64,000 bases of DNA, taken from the NCBI RefSeq assembly GCF_000003815.2, contig NW_023365777.1, forward strand, positions 232,855 through 296,854, given 5' to 3'. The notes under the pieces were generated by a model. It saw only the letters and a program-made list of their open reading frames with translations. It did no database searches and had not been told where the DNA came from. Shown here one piece after another: positions 57,298-64,000 of the stretch. The stretch is from Branchiostoma floridae. Taxonomy: Eukaryota; Chordata; Leptocardii; Amphioxiformes; Branchiostomatidae. The stretch's first letter is position 1; each line of letters starts with the position of its first letter. A program made the position numbers and the translations under genes.

Positions 57298-57495
57298 GTT
57301 ACATTTAATTGGAGCCCTCCCTCTTACAGTCAAAGCCACAAGCTGTTACATTTATGTAGAATCCCCCCCCACGCAGTCACAGCCCCAAGCTGTTACATCT
57401 ATGTGGAATCCACCCTCAAAGCAAACAGCTCCTTGCCTACTGTCACAGCCACAAGTTGTTACCTTTATGTGAAATCCTCCCTCATAGCCTCAAGC
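57298..57495 (+). repeat. Four-copy minisatellite, 45-62-bp unit
   Basis: 'gccacaagctgttacattta' plus 'tgtagaatcc' and variants start at about 57298 (partial), 57341, 57387 and 57449. One frame stays open across the array and encodes repeated words (SCYIYVESTL, SCYLYVKSSL), a consequence of the repeat, not evidence of a protein. Confidence 0.8.
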
Positions 57496-57864
57496 CGTTT
57501 GTCCTTATATGTTTGTACAAAACAATATACACCTTATAGTCCATGGGCCAGAGGAAAAATCGGTACCTCCGAGGTGGCAAATTCTCCTTGTTATTTTTGA
57601 ATAGTAGAAGGCCTGTGGCATATATTTTGACGTGATAGCCATTCAGGTATGGTAGCTTTCTACCGGCTATCACCCTTCAAACCTATCACCACCTAAATGA
57701 TCTGGAAATTTCGTGTCTTCAATAAGGGGGAGGGGCATTTTTTGGTCGAAAAATAAATCGGCTTTATTTTCAGTGAAAACTACGTGGTTGTTTAGGAAAA
57801 TTCCTCCAAAAATGGCAAGTTGAACTTATCATTTTCGGCCCCATTGGTAATGCATTACAGGGCA

Positions 57865-57896
57865 TGTAACAAACGTTACCGGTAACGTTTGTTACA
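57865..57896. repeat. 32-bp perfect palindrome built from a 16-bp motif
   Basis: 'tgtaacaaacgttacc' followed at once by its reverse complement 'ggtaacgtttgttaca'. The same 16-mer stands alone at 58047-58062 and 58229-58244, exact in both cases. All lie in the left third of the 2.76-kb element. A protein-binding site, for example for a transposase, would explain exact conservation; this is inference. Confidence 0.95.
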
Positions 57897-59499
57897 ACAG
57901 TAGACTTTACCCTGTTTTCTTCGAAAGGACTCACCTTATTGACTACATCATTTAGGTATAAGTGAACGTCCCTCAGAGGGACATTTAAAAAGTGGGCAGC
58001 TTTTTTACACCAGGTCAAAAAGAAAGCTTAGACAGCATCGAACAATGGTAACGTTTGTTACAGTCATTTCTGTACAACATTTTGTTAAGCAAGGTGGGAT
58101 ACAAATGACAGTCAACAACCCTTTCTTGTTTCTTGAAAAAGCCAGAAAAACTGTACAGCGTCACAAAAACGATCATTTCTAGTCTTATACGTGGATAATA
58201 TAACCGTGGCAACCATCGTACTCGTGGTGGTAACGTTTGTTACAGAATCTGGCGACAGGCATGAACCACCTCACACAGCCTCCAAGATCAGTGACAGGAG
58301 CGATCTGACGTGATCAGTCAGAGGGCCTGGACAGCTAGTTTCACCGAACTATCATTCTGGGAACTGAATTGTTACATTTTTGGCTACTATTTGAATTCTT
58401 CGTTTCTTCTCAGGCGACAGCCATATTTTAGGGGGTGAAATCCCACCCGTGGCTATAATAATCTTCTAAGCCTCTCAACCAATACGAATGTTGTTGTGCA
58501 TCATTTGTAAAACATTACAGGGGTTGTGGAAAAGTGAAGGAACCAGTGATGTTGTCTATAATTTGCTCCATATCAAGGCGTAAAGTCAGGCGACAGCATT
58601 TCGACATTTAAATGAGAACGAGCCTACAGGCTCAATGACAAAGAAAATTCCCTTAGGCATTTGAGACCATCCTAGTTCTAGGCACATGCACATGTGGAAA
58701 CTTGTAGGTTGTAAGTTTTGTAATCTTTACAACAGTGTAGAAAAAGGCATCGGTAGTTTTGTATCCAGTGTGTCAAGTTTTACAAGCCTGCCAGAATCTT
58801 CAGTTAGCTTCGTTTTACACCAGATATTACACTGCTCCATTCTAACGGGTCTCCATACATGAAAATTTTGTTATAGACTTTGTTTTTGGTTTGCCCTTAT
58901 GTTAACAAATGAATGGTCAGGCATAATAACACACCATTAGACTAAGTGTGTTGCAGTTTGTCCAACGCAGCAAACCTGCACTGCACCTGATATATAGTCA
59001 ATGAGGTTATATAGACATGTCTAGATATGCCTATATATGTCGATACAACCTCCTTTATAATGTATACCATCATTGATCAAGAAAAGTACAATATACTTGT
59101 ATTCATCCCAGAGTAACCTTGTTCTTGACCTTTTGTTATGGTCTTGTTTCTAGATAAATTTTAATATGCATAACGCAGTCCTGCATCCACATATCCTGTG
59201 TTACATATGTGGTGCCCCGGTAACCCCATGCAGAGCCTTTTTCATTGTGTACGACATACTATATATACGCTGTGAATTTTAGTAAGGTATCTACTAAATG
59301 ACGAAAAAGAGCAAAAGATTTGTAAAAAATGTGTGAAATCAAGGTAATTCATTTTCAGGTATCCTTATAACCCCCATGTAGAGCCCAAATTAACATTTCC
59401 AATCAATTATGATATTTTTCACAGTTAAGTATGATTTACAAGATGACAGGAGCAAAATCACGCGTCAGAGAACTTGACTCTCTGCTGTTTTGGCTTGAA

Positions 59500-59780
59500 A
59501 CATGACTGAGTACACCCTTAGCAACGGCCTTAGCAACAGTTTTGCTAACGATTCTGAAAGAAATGACCTAAAAAACACACATTTCTGCATCTGTTACATG
59601 TTAAACATTTTAACACGATTCCTTGTACTTCTACTGATGTAATCAGAGTAAAATACTACAGAAAAGTAAGTTCTTTGCATCAGTTTTGTTGTGGAGTACG
59701 ATCTGAAACCTCCTTAACAACAGCCTTAGCAACGGCCTTAGCAACGATATTGTCACTATAAGCTGGCAGATGTGTCATTC
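59500..59780 (+). repeat. Internal duplication with GCCTTAGCAACG words
   Basis: 'cccttagcaacggccttagc' at 59515 and 'gccttagcaacggccttagc' at 59722 start two diverged copies of about 200 bp, both followed by weakly similar sequence. It lies inside the 2.76-kb element. Confidence 0.65.
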
Positions 59781-60304
59781 TTCACACATTCATATCTCCG
59801 GATTTCATAGATGGATTTCGATCATTTAAAGCTTAATATGCAGAAAAGGATAGGTACGGTAAGTCTAACTCATCAGGCAAGGCCCCATAGGTAATGTGAA
59901 TAAATGAACGATATTGGAAAGTAAAGTATATATTTTTCACCAGAAAATCACCAAAAAATATGATTTTAGGCAGTCATAATTTCGTGTTGAATCACAATAT
60001 CAAAAATCAATTGATATTTTTGTGATCCTCTTAGCAGGTTCTACCAGCCTGTGTAATTTTCGTGGAAAAATATTGATGTTTAATTTTTTGCCCCTCCCCC
60101 TTATTGAAGACACGAAATTTCCAGATCATTTAGGTGGTGATAGGTTTGAAGGGTGATAGCCGGTAGAAAGCTACCATACCAGAATGGCTATCACGTCAAA
60201 ATATATGCCACAGGCCTTCTACTATTCAAAAATAACAAGGAGAATTTGCCACCCCGGAGGGTACCGATATGTGAAATTTGGGGTGCTGGCCCATGGACTA
60301 TTAT

Positions 60305-60690
60305 GAAGTTTTCCAAAGAGTGTCTGTTCCCTGGTGCTTCTACGCTTGATATATGACTTCGAAACATTAAATAAATTCGGCATTTTTCGGCTTTTCCGAC
60401 CGACGTCCTGGCGAATACTAGGATTTTAATCAGCTTGTCCGTTAAGATTTAAACCTCCGTGTGATGTCAGTTGTACTGTGCACTTGAATTCAAATTTTCC
60501 GGAATGAAACACCGAACCCTGTCCAATTTCTGGGGCAAATTTTCAGCGAAAATTCGGTCGACGCTCGGGCGATTTTGAAATTCGGCAAGCTCCAACCGAT
60601 CTAAAGATTCGACCGGCGTTCGCTTGAATTGTGACGTACGCTTTATGACGAAACGCTAAGCTGTGCTCGAGTGTTTGTGGTACATATAGG
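60305..60690. other. CpG-rich unique stretch
   Basis: 60370-60640 has many CpGs ('gtcgacgctcgggcg', 'gaccggcgttcgc') compared with its surroundings. No gene recognised. Confidence 0.4.
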
Positions 60691-60692
60691 AA

Positions 60693-60901
60693 CGCTAGTT
60701 CACGTTTATCCGCGGGGTAACGTATATCCGTTGAAAATATGCTATTTAGTGATATCAACTCGACAGAAGATGATTTCAATTTGCAATATTTTCAATACTC
60801 CTTATTTATACATGGAAAATATTGCAATTACGATATCGCTAAATACCAAGTTTTAAAAAAACACGGGTATAGGTTACCCCACGAATAAAGGAGAACTAGC
60901 G
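60693..60901. mobile_element. Foldback MITE, CGCTAGTTC ends, ~209 bp
   Basis: The outer ends 'cgctagttc' and 'gaactagcg' are perfect inverted repeats. Farther in, 'gcggggtaacgtatatccg' pairs with 'cgggtataggttacccc', 'tatttagtgatatc' with 'gatatcgctaaata', and 'gcaatatttt' with 'aaaatattgc'. The arms are about 65-90 bp and diverged. No coding frame. Confidence 0.8.
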
Positions 60902-60904
60902 CTA

Positions 60905-62425
60905 ACAACATTTAAAGAGCTAGGAAAACAAGAAATCTTTTTAAAAAAGCTGTGCCTTGCCGCGTATTTTATGTTATTTTGGTAAGTTAGACTAGATTCT
61001 ACGCTTAAAAATCCCGAGTTCCACATGTCGCCCCCCTCCCCCTCATTATCATAATTTATGTCAGATGAATTATTGGCACATTAAACAGGTTTTGTAAAAC
61101 TTTTTGACCCACAATGAATATGCATTATTTTTTATTACAAACTAAGTTCCTTCTGATGCAATTTGTGATATATATTTATATGAACATGGTGAGTTAAAGC
61201 GTAGATTTATTACGCTGGACCACATACAGTAACATGCGTCTAGAAGAGCGTTTTAATACTCGTCTAGAATGTACCATTGTCTAACTAAGCCATGAAACTC
61301 GGCAAGGAAAGAAGGGCCTTTGGAAGGGGCTTTGGAAGGGCTGGGTTAAAAGGTCCGTCCATTGATCCATGGAAAAAAGCTGGCGTAAAGCCTTGCCTGG
61401 CGGCAAGGCAAAAACTTCGTCGGTAAAATGAACCGGTACGTATCATCTGTCTTCTCTGTCACAACCAGCTCTTCAGTGAGCTGAACTGGTTCGTGATCGC
61501 TCTTACTTTCTTTCAGTCACGTTCCTGACGCTTCTTTGCTTCAGTTCTCGTGGTTTATATAGTTTTATACAAGTAGTTTGTGTCTATACCTAGAATCTTG
61601 CGTGAACGTGAGATTGAGCTCAGCTCGTTTCATTACACGACGTTTGCTGCAGCCAAGTTCGATAAAGTTTCATTCAAAGTTACCGCGAGTCAATCGATAG
61701 CACCCATGCGTGTCTGACCATGTTGTAGTGCAACAATGATTGATTCGCTACTTCACCACGCACTCATATAATGTGTTTTGATAAGCGTTCTTTCGCCCGG
61801 TTAAAACATCTACTCTTGCGCTCGAGACATTTTTCGTCATGCGCACGCTGAATTTTCACAGGCTTATGTCAAGGTGAAAAGAGCTTTTAGAGGCTCTGAC
61901 GAAGTGAAGGTCAGACCTTTTCATGATATCGCCACCGCTGGGGGAGTCAGATTAGTCCGGTTTTACTCGGGAAAGCTAAAAAGCTTGTCACCGTGTAGAA
62001 GCTATGGAAGGGGAAACTGTTGTAAATAACGTCTAGGGTTTTAGCCTGCATCGCAGGCAACGCGCCGGTCTGTTGGTGTGGGTGAGGGCGGGGGTGATAC
62101 CTTCACGAAACGGGAGGGACTGTTTTTGCTCGTCCTTTTGTCTGTGTTCATTTCCACTCGATTTTTCCCCGTGTTTGTTCACAGATTTTCACATACTATA
62201 GGCACGTCGTGAACACTTACAGGGAGTTAGGCCAAAGTTCCCAAAATAGGTTATCAAATGCTTTCTCAATTCCTGTCTTCAATATCCTACTGTATCATGG
62301 GCATGCATGTCTGTTGCCTTATGGTAGCCAATGGAGAAAAACACTGTATAGAGAAAATCAGCGAGAAATTGCTGTAGACTCTAATGCAGGCTTTTGGAGC
62401 TTGTTCTGTGCTTTTCACTAGCTTT
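60905..62425. other. Gene-free stretch with small inverted repeats
   Basis: 'gccttgcc'/'ggcaaggc' (61390-61409) and 'aaccagctc..gagct' (61463-61490) are short hairpins. 61310-61350 holds three 'ctttggaaggg'-like units. No gene recognised. Confidence 0.45.
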
Positions 62426-62429
62426 TCTT

Positions 62430-62805
62430 CTTACCCATGTGATAGAAGACACATGTACTTATTATCACAACCTAGTCGGTTGATCGGGTTTACTGATTGA
62501 TGCTGTGCTACACTCAATTGTGTAACAGCAAATGTAAATGTAACAGTACTGTGGTGGACTACCCTGTACTCTCTGCATAACTGCTGTGTATCAATATGTG
62601 TTGTTACCATGGGTACGGATATCTACATTTTTACATATGTACACTAATGATTAGCCACTTATGTTATTTTATGTTAGTCCTGCGATAGGAGACACATGTA
62701 CTTTTTATCACGGCCAGTGTGCAATAGTTGAAGATTGTGGAAATACTGGTCCTATTGTGCATGTACTCTAACTTCCTCATGCGATAGTGGGCACTAGTAC
62801 TTTGT
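62430..62805 (+). repeat. Three spaced copies of a ~30-bp repeat
   Basis: 'gtgatagaagacacatgtact', 'gcgataggagacacatgtact' and 'gcgatagtgggcactagtact' start at about 62440, 62681 and 62782; the first two continue 't.ttatcac'. Confidence 0.65.
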
Positions 62806-62809
62806 TTTA

Positions 62810-63420
62810 CTCGCAGTAGCTTGAGTACTTGTTGACAAATGTACTTTTTGTTTTTAAGAATAAAGCTAAAAAAAAGAAGCTTTTCTTCTTAAGGTGAGTT
62901 GCAAATAAGACGCCCTTCCTCATGGGTCTGCATAGAGGCTACAATCCTAAACGTTGCAAGCTTGTTAGTCAGAGTTAAAGTGGCCTTGCCCTTCAAACAG
63001 CTCTTGCTAGCCAAGGAAGACGCTTCGTGACATGACCTAGAATTACAACTGTCTTTATCGACATTTTGCAAAGTTCAGAACGGTTGGATTCAACACGCTC
63101 TAATTCACACTTCTTAACCTTCACTCGCTTTTCATTCACGGGCCTTGTCTTTTCAGATAAAACGTTTCAGACTGCTTTCGGAAAAAAATACGCTGTTGGA
63201 ATTCTTTCTGCATTTCTTACACAATACTAGTGTCTTGATTCCGTCTAGCGTGAGTTAAAACGGCATAACACTCTAAAAGCAACAGGAGTTATTAACGGCT
63301 TCATAGACACAAATAAGCCAACATCTCTCAGAACATATGTTGGCGAAGAAAGCTTTGTAATAATACTAGTTGAGGTTCATGATTGAGTTGAGCGACTAAG
63401 CTGTCCACAGTACGATTGGT
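62810..63420. other. Unique stretch
   Basis: 'aagaataaagctaaaaaaaagaag' (in parts) at 62857-62880 could be an old retroposed 3' end. Otherwise nothing recognised. Confidence 0.4.
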
Positions 63421-63422
63421 AA

Positions 63423-63485
63423 AGGTGGTATCTCACTGCACTTGCGACACCAGTGCGGCACTTCGGGGTTCGTTCACTGCGTCAA
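63423..63485 (+). repeat. Single arm of the GGTGGTATCTCACTG foldback MITE
   Basis: 'ggtggtatctcactgcactt' followed by 'cgacaccagtgcggcacttc' matches the arms of the element at 44176-44394. The other arm is missing; it abuts the LINE tail. Confidence 0.75.
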
Positions 63486-63499
63486 TGTTATATTATTTT

Positions 63500-64000
63500 T
63501 GCCGTTTTTTAAATTTTTAAATTTATTTATTTATTCCACTTCTCAGATTGTGTACAATCTGGGGGGAGTCGGCAACAGAAATCAAGTTCCTCTACGAGGC
63601 CGACTCCCCCAAAGATAGGATAAAAACAAGCCTGACATTAAATACATACAATAATACATACAATAAAAATGAGAGAATAGCAAGGCATAACAGAATAATG
63701 GGAGATCAAACTATGTCGCTATGCATAATGAGCATCTGCAGGTGGTTATCCAGGTACATAAGTTATAAACAGTAAATGTGTCGCTTAATCGGGATCTATA
63801 ATACGAAACCAAGAATTTTTACACGAACTGTAGAGTGAGGTTAGAATACATATGTTGACGGATGTCTAGTTGTAAATTGTTCCAGATGACGGCGATACGA
63901 CTACGTAAGAGAATGAGAATGTTTCAGTTTTACATGTCCGGGTTACAAGTTGAAATTGGTCTGTGGAGCGAAGTGATCTAGTTGGTATGGATTACATTGA
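63500..64000 (-). pseudogene. LINE 3' end, ORF2 tail and 3' UTR, runs off the window
   Basis: On the minus strand the frame through plus ~63915-63830 reads 'LRSRIAVIWNNLQLDIRQ', like the 'R-S-R-I-A-V-I-W-N-x-L-P' version of the ORF2 C-terminal signature; it then stops. The 3' UTR carries a 12-bp perfect hairpin ('gggggagtcggc'/'gccgactccccc', plus ~63563-63612) and ends in an 'aataaataaataaat' run (plus 63522-63536). The order is that of a LINE 3' end in reverse. The start is outside the window. Confidence 0.6.

Larger units (their letters stand above)
57537..60300. mobile_element. 2.76-kb non-autonomous element with ~200-bp inverted arms, TTA target duplication
   Basis: TTA flanks the element on both sides (57534-57536 and 60301-60303). 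The ends are 'tagtccatgggcc' and 'ggcccatggacta'. The arms run from 57537 to 57737 and from 60089 to 60300. About 170 bp of them are identical but for one base; nearer the ends the right arm has about a dozen extra bases. A TTA (TWA) duplication is typical of PIF/Harbinger elements, which is the basis for suggesting that superfamily. No open frame of 70 codons or more lies between 58213 and 60152 and none of the frames looks like a transposase. The arms contain a nested hairpin (gatagcc/ggctatc, ggtag/ctacc). Confidence 0.85.

Overview
The window looks like animal nuclear DNA, most probably from a lancelet (Branchiostoma) or another marine deuterostome. That is an inference. The reasons are the absence of dense reading frames, tRNA-headed SINEs, 3' stubs of non-LTR retrotransposons, many short DNA transposons with terminal inverted repeats (TIRs), and two runs of exactly 100 N that look like scaffold-gap placeholders. 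No host gene could be recognised. Almost every reading frame of 60-180 codons has chance-like composition or lies inside a repeat. The sequence is best read as intergenic or intronic DNA made of old and young mobile elements.

Layout. 0-4 kb is mostly unique. A ~190-bp tandem array lies at 4.0-4.6 kb. 6.6-8.7 kb holds a TGACGTCA-bearing dispersed repeat, a TIR element of about 450 bp and an inverted pair of ~200-bp TIR elements. 11-12.7 kb has a tRNA-Ser/Leu-like SINE and a hAT-like element. 15-18 kb has a LINE C-terminus, a reversed SINE and a MITE. 21-22.5 kb has two inverted 25-bp minisatellites, one running into a gap. 25.8-28.1 kb has a 172-188-bp satellite and a SINE cluster. 30-34.8 kb has degenerate minisatellites, a duplication in which one copy carries a hAT-like insertion, a second CAGGGCTC element and the second gap. 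36.1-37.5 kb is a foldback-like element with 10-bp tandem repeats in its arms. 39-40.8 kb has a LINE stub and an internally deleted mariner with exact ends.

42-50 kb is rich in short dispersed and tandem repeats: a second ~450-bp TIR element, foldback MITEs, and four local duplications of ~140-160 bp. 51.9-53.5 kb on the minus strand holds the only stretch I consider a possible host-gene fragment: two open segments joined by a phase-compatible intron. It is unproven. 54.7-56.9 kb holds a third copy of the 8-kb MITE, a SINE and a repeat fragment. 57.5-60.3 kb is a 2.76-kb non-autonomous element with ~200-bp, nearly identical arms and a TTA target duplication; a 32-bp perfect palindrome and two more copies of its half-site lie inside. 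60.7 kb to the end has a palindromic MITE, short repeats and a minus-strand LINE 3' end.

No pathway or operon can be described. What links the parts is transposition: non-autonomous elements (MITEs, SINEs, deletion derivatives) depend on enzymes encoded elsewhere. All family assignments are from sequence reading alone; no database search was possible.
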